This document shows, in pieces, positions 1 to 7,480 of a stretch of 8,777 bases of DNA (positions are counted from its first letter, which is position 1; every line of letters starts with the position of its first letter). A program made the translations under genes and the position numbers. The notes beneath the pieces were generated by a model. It had not been told where the DNA came from, searched no databases, and worked only from the letters and a program-made list of their open reading frames with translations. This DNA is from DATDCV01 sp036524155 (lineage in GTDB: Bacteria; Verrucomicrobiota; Verrucomicrobiia; Limisphaerales; UBA8199). The DNA lies in NCBI GenBank assembly GCA_036524155.1, contig DATDCV010000715.1, positions 1 to 8,777 on the forward strand, read 5' to 3'.

Positions 1-608
1 TCCACATGCTCGACATGGTCCGCTGGATGCTCGACCTGGGCTGGCCGACATCGGTGAGCTCGACGGGCGGCATTCTGATTGACCGCGCCAGCAAAGCCAA
101 CATTTCGGACACCCAGAACGCCACGTTCGACTTTGGCGACATCAAAGTCGTTTGGACACACCGCACCTGGGGCGAGGCGCCGGACCCGAGGTTTCCGTGG
201 TCGGCGACCATTTACGGCGACAAAGGAACCCTCAAGGCGAGCGTGTTCAGCTACGAATTCACGCCCGTCGGCGAAAACAAGCCGACGCTCCACGGCGAAC
301 CGTTGTACGAATACGACAAGTTCCCCGAAGACCAAACCGAAAAGGACCTTGAAAAGCACTGCGCCTCGGCGATCCGGTGGCACATGAAAGATTTCCTGGC
401 CTGCATCGGGAACCGGAGCAAACCCGTCGCCGACATCGAGCAGGGCTACATCTCGACGGCTTCGTGCATCCTGGCGAACCACTCGATGAAGCTCGGCCGG
501 AGCCTCGCCTGGGATCCGAAGGCGGGTAAAGTGATCGGCGACGAGGAAGCTAATCGACTGTTGCGGCGGCCGTACCGCGCGCCGTGGATCCACCCGGAAC
601 CGGCGTAA
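1..608 (+). CDS. Gfo/Idh/MocA family oxidoreductase, C-terminal part (5' truncated by window)
   Basis: About 201 C-terminal residues of a gene that starts before the window; the frame is open to the left edge and ends with TAA at 606-608. The first visible residues (HMLDMVRWML) match the alpha/beta C-terminal domain of Gfo/Idh/MocA proteins, in which a conserved His-x-x-Asp segment precedes a helix next to the active site. Other family-like parts are the segment WSATIYGDKGTL (sugar-dehydrogenase beta sheet), the helix HMKDFLACIGNRSKPVADIE, and the ending GDEEANRLLRRPYRAPW, typical of the large Gfo/Idh clade common in Verrucomicrobiota and Planctomycetota. Family members are NAD(P)-dependent oxidoreductases acting on sugars or sugar derivatives. 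The Rossmann nucleotide-binding domain and any Tat signal lie outside the window, so substrate and location cannot be judged. The ATG at 6 is internal, not a start. The family call is firm; the substrate is unknown. Confidence 0.9.
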   Translation, partial: HMLDMVRWMLDLGWPTSVSSTGGILIDRASKANISDTQNATFDFGDIKVVWTHRTWGEAPDPRFPWSATIYGDKGTLKASVFSYEFTPVGENKPTLHGEPLYEYDKFPEDQTEKDLEKHCASAIRWHMKDFLACIGNRSKPVADIEQGYISTASCILANHSMKLGRSLAWDPKAGKVIGDEEANRLLRRPYRAPWIHPEPA

Positions 609-706
609 CGAGGCGAGAGCCACCGGGACTGCCGCCAGACCCGCTTGCTGGAGCTATCAGCGTGACCGACACTTCCCACTCGACCCGGCAACCCCGAACG
701 CACGCC

Positions 707-2014
707 ATGTTACGCCGGATCCTGGTCGGCGCAGCTATTGTCGCGGCGTTGGCTGAGGTTGGCGTCCTGGTGTGGTTGCGGCAGGGCCTGTACCATCGGT
801 TCGTGCTCTTTCCGCGGCAGGAAAAAGCCTGGGCCGCTTTGCGTGAGCAACGACAACCCATCACGAACGAGATTGGTTGGAAGGAATTCCGGGGCATCCT
901 GCACAGTCACTCGAAGTACTCTCACGATTGCGAAGTGCCGTTCGAAGAAATCCTGGCGGTGTTGAAGAAGGCCGAGGTGGATTTCATTTGTTTGAGTGAC
1001 CATTGTGTGAACGGCCGGGCGGATTTCAGCCTGCAATGGCGTGGGCTGCGCGAGGGAGAGCTTTTCATCCCCGGCTTTGAAATGAAAGAAGGGATGATGC
1101 CATTCGGCGTCGCACCAGGCATCGTGCTCAGCAATGCAACCGATTCAGCCATGCTTGCCAGGCAAGTCGTCGAGCATGGGGGTGTGCTGTTTTATGCCCA
1201 CCCGGAGGAAGCGCGCGCCTGGGACCGGCCGGAACTTGCCGGCATGGAAATCTATAACATTCACGCCGACTTCAAGAGCCACGGCGGCAAGCTCAGTTCG
1301 CTGCTCCCGGACCTTCTCCTGAATCAGCGTCGATTCCCCGACCAGGTGTTCCGGACGTTGTTTCATCGGCCAGAGCCGTTCGTGAGACGCTGGGACGAAC
1401 TGAACCAGGGCCGGCACATCACGGGCATCGCCGGCAACGATTGCCATCAAAACACCGGCCTTCGCGCGTTTTACACCACCAACGGTACCGTGCGTATCGA
1501 GGATACCAGCCCGAGAACACTCAAGGAAATCACGCTCAACTGGCTGACGCGCCCCCTGGCGCGCATCTGCTTCGGCCCTTTGCAGCCGAACCGCAGGCTG
1601 TTCCATGTCCAACTGGATCCCTATGAGCGCATGGCACGGTTCGTCAACACGCACGTTTGGGCGCAGGATTTGACGGAACCGCAGATACTGGACGCGTTGC
1701 GAGCCGGAAGGGTGTTTGTCGGGTTCGACATGCTCGCCGACAGCACAGGATTTCAGTGGGTAGCCGCGGGGAGTGGCGCGATGACGGTGATGGGTGAAGC
1801 CACCGACTACAAGGCCGGCCTGGAGTTGGTGGCTCGCTCGCCAGTGCCTTGTCGGTTTAGTCTTTCCCGCAATGCAACTCTCGTGTTTCGGCGAGAAGGC
1901 CGCACGATCCGATGGGCGGCTCCGGGCCCGGGGAAATACCGCGTCGAAGCGGAACTTCAAGTCGCCGGAAGATGGGAGCCCTGGGTTTACGCAAACCCCA
2001 TCGAGCTAAGGTAG
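707..2014 (+). CDS. membrane-anchored PHP-domain metal-dependent phosphoesterase-like protein
   Basis: A 435-residue protein from the ATG at 707. Residues 4-24 form one hydrophobic segment after MLRR, so I predict a signal anchor with the rest outside the cytoplasm. The PHP metal site looks complete: HSHS with H66 and H68, LSDH with D98 and H99, GFEM with E125, YAHP with H165, and GNDCH with D245 and H247. PHP proteins bind two or three metal ions and usually hydrolyse phosphoester bonds; stand-alone members include histidinol phosphatases and exonucleases, so the substrate here is open. The region after about residue 300 (PYERMARFVNTH..., then a beta-rich ending) is an accessory domain I do not recognise. 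The start is uncertain: an in-frame GTG at 662 has GGAG at 650-653 with 8-nt spacing and would add 15 residues, and an ATG at 584 would overlap the upstream gene. I preferred 707 because it places Met directly before the anchor. It follows the Gfo/Idh gene on the same strand and may be cotranscribed. Confidence 0.85.
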   Translation: MLRRILVGAAIVAALAEVGVLVWLRQGLYHRFVLFPRQEKAWAALREQRQPITNEIGWKEFRGILHSHSKYSHDCEVPFEEILAVLKKAEVDFICLSDHCVNGRADFSLQWRGLREGELFIPGFEMKEGMMPFGVAPGIVLSNATDSAMLARQVVEHGGVLFYAHPEEARAWDRPELAGMEIYNIHADFKSHGGKLSSLLPDLLLNQRRFPDQVFRTLFHRPEPFVRRWDELNQGRHITGIAGNDCHQNTGLRAFYTTNGTVRIEDTSPRTLKEITLNWLTRPLARICFGPLQPNRRLFHVQLDPYERMARFVNTHVWAQDLTEPQILDALRAGRVFVGFDMLADSTGFQWVAAGSGAMTVMGEATDYKAGLELVARSPVPCRFSLSRNATLVFRREGRTIRWAAPGPGKYRVEAELQVAGRWEPWVYANPIELR

Positions 2015-2022
2015 TCATCGGC

Positions 2023-2040
2023 CGCTTCAGGGAGAAGGCG
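2023..2040. terminator. possible small hairpin between convergent genes
   Basis: The 29-bp gap between the stop codons of the PHP gene and the ceramidase-like gene holds a short imperfect hairpin: CGCTTC pairs with GAA-GCG across a 5-nt loop, with one bulged G. It has no T-run on either side, so it is at best a weak or factor-assisted bidirectional terminator. The placement between convergent genes is the main support. Confidence 0.2.
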
Positions 2041-2043
2041 CTG

Positions 2044-3525
2044 TCAAGGCCGCCGGTCGACGGTAGTGGCAAACGCGATTTTGCGCAGCCACTCGTCCAT
2101 GTAATCCGGCACCGTCGGGCCAAAGAACGACATCAGCCGTGGTTCATAACCGCCGAGGTGATAGTAGCGCCCCGGGACGACGTACCCGATATAGTCCCCG
2201 TTGAAACTGGTGATCACCGCTCCAAAGCCGCGGCCGGCGAGCGTCTCCTTCACTCCGACCGCCAGCTCGCCGCTGAAATCACAGGGAGTCGAGATCCAAA
2301 TCGTATTGCTGAGCCGAAAGGCCTGGACAAAAGTCATGTCCTTAACCGGGAGCAAGCGGTTCGCCAGCCATGGCCGCAGCCGGAGGCCGTCGTTCAGGCG
2401 AACATGCAGCTCCGGCAACGCGAGGTTAAGCCCGAAAACGTCGAACGGGATTGAGTTTGTAAGCGCGGTCTGCGGCAGCCGCCCCAGCACGCTGTCGGCG
2501 AGACTTCGGCCCATGCGCTCGGCGCCCTCGAAGCCCCCGGCGCCAGGCACGGGCGAATGGCTCCCCACGCCACCGGCGAAAAACACGGCAATCCCACCGG
2601 TGGTTTCCTCGACGGCGCGCTGCCAGTAACCTGGGTAGTCAGCGCTGAACTCCATCACCTTGCCCGAAAGAACGGTGGCATGCGCAGAGAAACTGCCCAG
2701 CACGCAGACGCGGCCGGGATTCTGCTTCAGCACCAGGAAACTGAATTGCGGATCGGCGCCGCCCAACTGTCCCACGAGACGGTTGCGAATGAGTTCCGGG
2801 GCAGCGAAGCTTCCGGACCCGATGGACGCCGGCTTCAGGTCGGCGAGAGCAGCCCCGGCGGCGGCGACGATCCGGCTCGCAAACCAGGCGCGAACTCCTG
2901 GCTGAAACGGCCCCGCAAAAGCCTCAGCGACCATCCCCTGCCCCCAGGCCCCCAGACTGCAATGCGTATGCGTCGCGCCCAGGTAAATCTGTTCCCGCGC
3001 CAGACCGAACTTGTTCTTGATACTGTCGACCGCCGCCTCGGCGACTTCTCGCGGGATAATCAACGCGTCGGCCGCAATCATGACTCCCCGTTGTTCGCCA
3101 ACTTGAATCGCCACGGCCTTCACCCAGACATCGTCGTGCACGCCCTCAGCGGGGCGGCCCTTGCGGTCTCCATAACCGGCCAACGGCACGGCGCGGAACT
3201 TCCCCTCGGCGGGTTCGTCCTGCGCGGCATTGAGCGTTGGAGTGAGCAGCGCCCGACCGAACCCGGCCTTGAGCTCGCCCGAAATGACGCGGTTAGTGAT
3301 CGAACGGGCCTGGAAATCAGCACTCGTTTTGGCGTAATACTGAGCGCGAAAATAAGGTTGGTAATCGACTCCCTCGATCGAGAGCAGCACGGCGGCGACC
3401 GCCAGCGCGAGAACCGCGCCCGAGATGCGCAGCCATAGCCGCCGCCTGGAGCGACCGGGCTTTACGGGTCTGGGGTCTACCGAACAAAACACCGAATCAT
3501 CAGGTTTGTTTGACGCGTCGAGCAT
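2044..3525 (-). CDS. neutral/alkaline ceramidase-like protein with N-terminal membrane anchor
   Basis: A 493-residue protein. Residues 1-30 are polar and end in RSRRR; residues 31-50 form one transmembrane segment, giving an N-in anchor with the catalytic domain outside the cytoplasm. From about residue 87 (AGFGRALLTP) it matches the neutral/alkaline non-lysosomal ceramidase family, zinc enzymes that cleave the amide bond of ceramides. Landmarks are LAGYGDRKGRPAEGVHDD (H130, candidate first zinc ligand), ATHTH (H186, H188), SFSAHATVLS (H282, candidate second zinc ligand), SGE (E420) and NGDYIGY (Y445 or Y448), which sit where the family has its Glu and Tyr zinc ligands. The nucleophile motif, GDVSPN in classical enzymes, is replaced by GVGSHSP (residues 319-325). 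The C-terminal Ig-like domain of classical ceramidases is missing, so the protein is shorter than the usual 600-700 residues. It lies 100 bp downstream of GH106 on the same strand and may share its transcript. The fold is secure, but ceramide as substrate is not: many bacterial homologues are uncharacterised. No Shine-Dalgarno sequence precedes ATG 3525. Confidence 0.88.
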   Translation of the reverse strand: MLDASNKPDDSVFCSVDPRPVKPGRSRRRLWLRISGAVLALAVAAVLLSIEGVDYQPYFRAQYYAKTSADFQARSITNRVISGELKAGFGRALLTPTLNAAQDEPAEGKFRAVPLAGYGDRKGRPAEGVHDDVWVKAVAIQVGEQRGVMIAADALIIPREVAEAAVDSIKNKFGLAREQIYLGATHTHCSLGAWGQGMVAEAFAGPFQPGVRAWFASRIVAAAGAALADLKPASIGSGSFAAPELIRNRLVGQLGGADPQFSFLVLKQNPGRVCVLGSFSAHATVLSGKVMEFSADYPGYWQRAVEETTGGIAVFFAGGVGSHSPVPGAGGFEGAERMGRSLADSVLGRLPQTALTNSIPFDVFGLNLALPELHVRLNDGLRLRPWLANRLLPVKDMTFVQAFRLSNTIWISTPCDFSGELAVGVKETLAGRGFGAVITSFNGDYIGYVVPGRYYHLGGYEPRLMSFFGPTVPDYMDEWLRKIAFATTVDRRP

Positions 3526-3625
3526 TAGGCAGTTTGCGTTTGTGGTTCCAAGGGATGTTCAGGGACCAGCCGGCGAAGATCAAGCAGATGGCGGCGGCGC
3601 TACTCGCGAACAGGTCGAGATACGA
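3500..3625 (-). other. coding-like hydrophobic tail after the GH106 stop (possible gene remnant or small ORF)
   Basis: Directly after the TAG stop of GH106 (3626-3628), in the same frame, the minus strand stays open for 41 codons to a TGA at 3500-3502, inside the start of the ceramidase-like gene. The translation begins SYLD, contains a membrane-like stretch LFASSAAAICLIFAGWSL and then a basic tail with NHKRK and ARRVK. Nearly all codons of the first 32 end in G or C, as in real genes of this window. There is no ATG or GTG in this frame; a TTG lies in mid-segment. It may be the decayed C-terminus of a lost membrane protein, a read-through extension of GH106, or chance. Confidence 0.3.
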
Positions 3626-6600
3626 CTAAAACGGGACCTTGACCTCTCTGGCCGAGACAATCACAACCGGTCCAAGCACGCCCGAGGGCTGCAAGGGAGA
3701 ATCTTTCTTCCACAGCCGCCAACTGGTGAAGGTGAAACGCCCGGTTGGGCTGGGCTGGTCGGATTCAACCCAGGGCGGCCATTGTTTGAGGGTGCCGTTA
3801 GCATTGCGGTCGCTGTCCTCGGGGAGTTGCTCATCGCCGATCATCCGGTTGATCCACAGGTTCACGACCTTGATCTCGATCTGGTTTTCACCCGGCCGGA
3901 TTGCGCCCGTGATCTCGACCCGGTAGGGCCCTTTCCACAGTATGCCGAGGTCCTTGCCGTTGAGCCGGACGTCAGCCATTACGGCGACCGATCCGAGATC
4001 CAGGAACTGCCTTTCGTCCGCGCGAATCGAAGCGGCGGGCACAGTAAAGGATTTAGTATAGGTGGCGGTCCCGCTGAAGTACTTGACGCCTTCGTTTTCG
4101 TGGCGGGCCCAGTCTGTAAGCTGTTCAAGAACGACATGTTCGGGGGCGCCCCGGCCCGGTTGAAAACGGACATCCCAGGGCCCGCGAAGTTCCAGCGGTT
4201 CAGGCAGTGCCGGAATTTCGATCAACCGGATGTTCTTTTGCGCCTGGGACTTTGAACCGCTTGCTCGTTTGACCTCGTATCGACCCGGTTGCCACGCTAG
4301 CAGCGTGAGGCCGCCGCTCCGGTTGAGCGTCAGTTCCGCTGGCGGAGCATCAGTGCGTGCCTGGGCGGGTTCCGGCAGCACATTCTGACCATCCTTCACG
4401 AGGGCAAACACCGCCGGGGCCTTAGCCAGCCGGGCCGGCTCGCGAAACACCACAAACCGCGAACCATCGGGCTCGAAAGTCAGCGGCATGAATGTGCGGC
4501 CATTCACTTCCCGCCATGCCGGAGCCTGACTCGTTTCGCCGGTGAGCGCGTCCCAGACCTCCGGCGCTCTGCCTGCAACACGGAAGGCGCAATCCGCCGC
4601 CAGCCAATTGGACTGGCTATTGGCCACAAAATAAATGTCCAGCCCTTTATCAGCCCGGTGAATGAACCGCAGGCTTGGATCACCCTCAAAATCCGGCAGC
4701 ACACCCATTTGGCTGAGCACATTGGTAATGACGGCGAAACTGGGAAACACATAAGGAGGCTCCGTCGCCTTGTCGATTTCGCCCCAGGGTTGCATGCCCA
4801 AAGCACCGAGCTCGAGCGCCGGACCCCAGCCATCAGTGGCTTCGGCCGACGTCAGCCAGTCGGCTTGTGCTTTCACTGCGGTCTGCCACGCCGCGTCCGT
4901 GTTTATCTGTAACAAAGGAGCATCCGAACACCGTACAGCGACCGCACCGATCAGGCCCGCGGGGTTGGGGCTACCGGCGCCGTTGACGGCCTTGACGCAG
5001 ATCACGTTCTGGCCCGGCTTCAGGAAAGGCTTCACATCAAATCGGTACGACTGTTTGAAATCGCCTCCCGATCCGAGGGCCTTGCCGTTAACCCACAATT
5101 CGAAGGAATTATCGGCCGTCAGCACGATCTCAGCGGAGAGAACCTTTTGGTCGGCCGGGACGTCGAGAACGCGCCGGAAAAACCGCTCGCCGACCGGCGC
5201 AGCAATCGCCGGGTTGCCTTCTTTGTGCCAGATCCATTTTGCCGCATCCAGCGGAGTGTTGGTGCGCGGGGCGGCGACGGGCGTCCTGAAATTCTCGTTC
5301 CAGACCACCGTTCGCGGCGCAGCGGAGGACCCGGAAACGGACGGGCGGACGCTGTCAACGCCCTGCCACAACTGCCCGGCGAGCTGCCGGATCTCCTCAT
5401 CGCACTGGGGGTAGTTTGCCAGGCCGGGCGATTTCGCTGGCGCCGGCCCGAGGACAGTGGCACCGGCCTTGACGAGTTCAGCGATCTTGCGCAACAGCGC
5501 AGGGCTCATAGTTTCGACCTGCGGCAGCACCAAAAGTCGGTAGCTCATGCCATCCGGCAACACCAGCCGCCCATTCTTTACCTTCATGCGGGTCATCACC
5601 ACTTCGGGCGAGCACCCGTCAAAATTGTAGCGTGGTCGTTCCGGCGTATTGCCGGTGCGCCAGGGCATGGTGGAGGTAAAGCGCATGGGCGAACCTTCGG
5701 GCTCGAGAAAGCAAATGTCGGCCACGAACAAGCCCTGCCTCAAGAGGTACTGGCAACGAGCAAGGTATTGGTGCCAGGCAGCGGACTGCTCCCACCAGGT
5801 CTGGGTGCGTTCGTAGTGCAATCCCCAGGGACCCATCGACATTCCCGGCGCGCGCTGGAGCCAGGGCTGGAGGGCGTACCGATGGAACACAAAACGGTTG
5901 ATCCCCTCACAGAAAGCCCAGTCGCCGAGGGCCTTGATGGTGGCGGGGTGGTGCAACCACCGTTCCTGATCATTGGCCGTGAAGGCCTCCGCGCCCAAAA
6001 TGCGCCGCCCGTACACATGCGCCGCGGAGGACATCTCGACGCAGCTATACGCGGTGTTGTAGCCCCATGACCAGAATTCGGCCATGGGTTCGTCCGCCTG
6101 CCCCGCATACGTCATGTCGTCGCACGGCGTCCCGTCGTAGGCCTCAATCGACAGCCTCAAACCGTTTCGGTGCGCCAGCCGCCGGAAATGGCCCGCGTAA
6201 TTCTCGACCAGCAGGTCGGACACCGTATGGCGCAGGTCCCACAGGAATCTCTCCGAGATTTCCGTGCTGTCGAGGACTCTGCCTGTCACTACTGGCAGGA
6301 ACGGCAACGGATCATAGCCGCAACGTTTTTCAAATTCTTCTCTAAACAGGGGCGTCCAGTTCTGGGACCCCGTCTCCCAGCTATCGATGTGCGTGGAAAC
6401 GAGAGTTTTGCCCGCGAAGCGTTTGGAATCGGCAATGAGCTTGCCCATCAAACCGTCAAACATCACTTCCGTGGCAGTTTTGCTGAGCTTGTCAGACTCG
6501 AGGCCGCGCCCCGCCTCGGGCGCGGGATGATTGTCTTTGCCCGTAGGAGTGTGTCCCAGCCGAAGCACGGTCCATTTCCCTGCCGGCACATCCCAGGAGA

Positions 6601-7306
6601 ACTTGCCGTCAGCCGAAATCCCGGGGGTGATGACGCGAACGCTGCTGCGCGGGATTGCTTGCTCGACCGGCACGGCCCGAAAGTTCGAGGTCACCTGAAG
6701 CTGTTTGGGCACGAAAGCGGCCTTGCCGTCGATATCCGGAATGCGCGCGTCCCCGGCCGGAGTCGGAAAAGTGAGCACGGCGATATCGCGGTAGTAATCG
6801 GCGACAGCCTTGGGCTGCTCGAGAGTGCCCTCGAATTTCAACGGCCCCTGGATGTTCGTCTCAGACCAGACGAGCTTCTGCATGGCAAGGTCCGGCGTGA
6901 TGAAGGGCGCACCGCTGCCGCACCAACCCGCGTCGTTGTTCATGTTCACCTCGAGACCCAGCCGGTGAGCCTCGGCACAAACATGCTGGAATAGCGCGCG
7001 CCAGGGCGGCGTCCCAAAGCCGGCGGGACCCTTGGGCGTGCCCTGATCCACCTCCATAATCAGCACGCCCCCGATGCCAACCCGTTGCATTGCTTCCAGA
7101 TCAGCGGTGATCCCGTTACTGGTGATGTTCCCGTTCAGCCAAAACCAATACACCCACGGCCGCGCTGACGCCGGCGGCCGGATGAAATTACGCTCGAGTG
7201 AGCCACGGGACTCGCCACCCGAGGCGTTATCAGCGCAAACCGCGCCAAAGAGCACCGCAGCCAAGCAGCCCGAACTTACAAGAAAGCATGCACGCAACGT
7301 TTTCAT
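3626..7306 (-). CDS. secreted GH106 family glycoside hydrolase (alpha-L-rhamnosidase type)
   Basis: A 1226-residue protein. The start at 7306 gives a clean signal peptide: MKTLR, a hydrophobic core at residues 7-22, and likely cleavage after AVCA (residue 25). No lipobox is seen, so secretion to the periplasm or outside is expected. Residues 40-650 match the GH106 catalytic region: WVYWFWLNGNIT, the GVLIMEVD strand, NMNNDAGWCGSG, DSWE (E311), LSIEAYDG (E388) and GAEAF (E440), followed by a long aromatic-rich segment and an alpha/beta domain (VLPDGMSYRLLVLPQ). These acidic residues are candidates for catalysis or calcium binding; I cannot assign them. GH106 enzymes are inverting, calcium-dependent alpha-L-rhamnosidases acting on plant or algal polysaccharides. 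Residues about 670-848 are a beta-sandwich insertion (AKWIWHKEGNPA, ELWVNGK) resembling accessory domains of GH78 rhamnosidases. Residues 1038-1220 form a C-terminal GH2-like sugar-binding domain (GPWDVRFQP, RLNGKDLG). An alternative in-frame ATG at 7342 gives 12 more residues. The frame stays open further upstream but runs antisense to the GAF gene. Confidence 0.92.
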   Translation of the reverse strand: MKTLRACFLVSSGCLAAVLFGAVCADNASGGESRGSLERNFIRPPASARPWVYWFWLNGNITSNGITADLEAMQRVGIGGVLIMEVDQGTPKGPAGFGTPPWRALFQHVCAEAHRLGLEVNMNNDAGWCGSGAPFITPDLAMQKLVWSETNIQGPLKFEGTLEQPKAVADYYRDIAVLTFPTPAGDARIPDIDGKAAFVPKQLQVTSNFRAVPVEQAIPRSSVRVITPGISADGKFSWDVPAGKWTVLRLGHTPTGKDNHPAPEAGRGLESDKLSKTATEVMFDGLMGKLIADSKRFAGKTLVSTHIDSWETGSQNWTPLFREEFEKRCGYDPLPFLPVVTGRVLDSTEISERFLWDLRHTVSDLLVENYAGHFRRLAHRNGLRLSIEAYDGTPCDDMTYAGQADEPMAEFWSWGYNTAYSCVEMSSAAHVYGRRILGAEAFTANDQERWLHHPATIKALGDWAFCEGINRFVFHRYALQPWLQRAPGMSMGPWGLHYERTQTWWEQSAAWHQYLARCQYLLRQGLFVADICFLEPEGSPMRFTSTMPWRTGNTPERPRYNFDGCSPEVVMTRMKVKNGRLVLPDGMSYRLLVLPQVETMSPALLRKIAELVKAGATVLGPAPAKSPGLANYPQCDEEIRQLAGQLWQGVDSVRPSVSGSSAAPRTVVWNENFRTPVAAPRTNTPLDAAKWIWHKEGNPAIAAPVGERFFRRVLDVPADQKVLSAEIVLTADNSFELWVNGKALGSGGDFKQSYRFDVKPFLKPGQNVICVKAVNGAGSPNPAGLIGAVAVRCSDAPLLQINTDAAWQTAVKAQADWLTSAEATDGWGPALELGALGMQPWGEIDKATEPPYVFPSFAVITNVLSQMGVLPDFEGDPSLRFIHRADKGLDIYFVANSQSNWLAADCAFRVAGRAPEVWDALTGETSQAPAWREVNGRTFMPLTFEPDGSRFVVFREPARLAKAPAVFALVKDGQNVLPEPAQARTDAPPAELTLNRSGGLTLLAWQPGRYEVKRASGSKSQAQKNIRLIEIPALPEPLELRGPWDVRFQPGRGAPEHVVLEQLTDWARHENEGVKYFSGTATYTKSFTVPAASIRADERQFLDLGSVAVMADVRLNGKDLGILWKGPYRVEITGAIRPGENQIEIKVVNLWINRMIGDEQLPEDSDRNANGTLKQWPPWVESDQPSPTGRFTFTSWRLWKKDSPLQPSGVLGPVVIVSAREVKVPF

Positions 7307-7480
7307 GTGACCGATGGGCAATTGAATGGACTCGAGCTTCATCGTTTGCGGCGGCGGTGTCGATTCAAAAGCGCCGCCGGCAAAACCCGTGAGCGAGGTC
7401 GGACTGGATTGGTCCCCCAGAAACAGCCCGGGCCGCACTTCCCATTTGCGCGGCAGCGCTGTTGAACGATAATTAGTAAC
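7307..7480. other. divergent intergenic region between GH106 and the GAF gene
   Basis: These 174 bp must hold the promoters of both divergent genes. I see no Shine-Dalgarno sequence before either start. An AT-rich patch with GATAAT at 7468-7473 lies only 7 nt before the GAF start and has no convincing -35 partner. A GC-rich hairpin occupies 7349-7379. On the minus strand the frame of GH106 remains open through the whole gap with moderately high GC at third positions, so part of it could be a longer N-terminus rather than non-coding DNA. Confidence 0.5.
7349..7379. repeat. 8-bp GC inverted repeat (hairpin) in the GH106 leader
   Basis: CGGCGGCG at 7349-7356 is the exact reverse complement of CGCCGCCG at 7372-7379, with a 15-nt, more A/T-rich loop. 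It lies 43-73 nt upstream of the GH106 start, so it could form a stem in the GH106 leader RNA or serve as an operator. In GC-rich DNA such a repeat can arise by chance. Confidence 0.4.

Noticed and set aside
25..32. Twin-arginine signal in the ceramidase-like protein (residues 25-32, RSRRRLWL)
   Set aside because: The arginines precede a long hydrophobic segment without a clear cleavage site, so a plain N-in membrane anchor explains them. Start and end here are residue numbers; the gene lies at 2044-3525.
1145..1960. 271-codon open frame on the minus strand
   Set aside because: It lies wholly opposite the PHP gene, whose metal motifs are complete; its translation is rich in His, Arg and Pro with no recognisable domain.
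2557..3438. 293-codon open frame on the plus strand
   Set aside because: It is antisense to the ceramidase-like gene, shows no domain, and is explained by GC-rich third positions of the true gene.
5147..6070. 307-codon open frame on the plus strand
   Set aside because: It is antisense to the GH106 catalytic region and has an arginine- and glycine-rich composition without motifs.
7468..7473. GATAAT as a -10 promoter element for the GAF gene
   Set aside because: It lies 7 nt before the start codon and the best -35 position (TTTGCG at 7445-7450) matches the consensus at only three of six bases.
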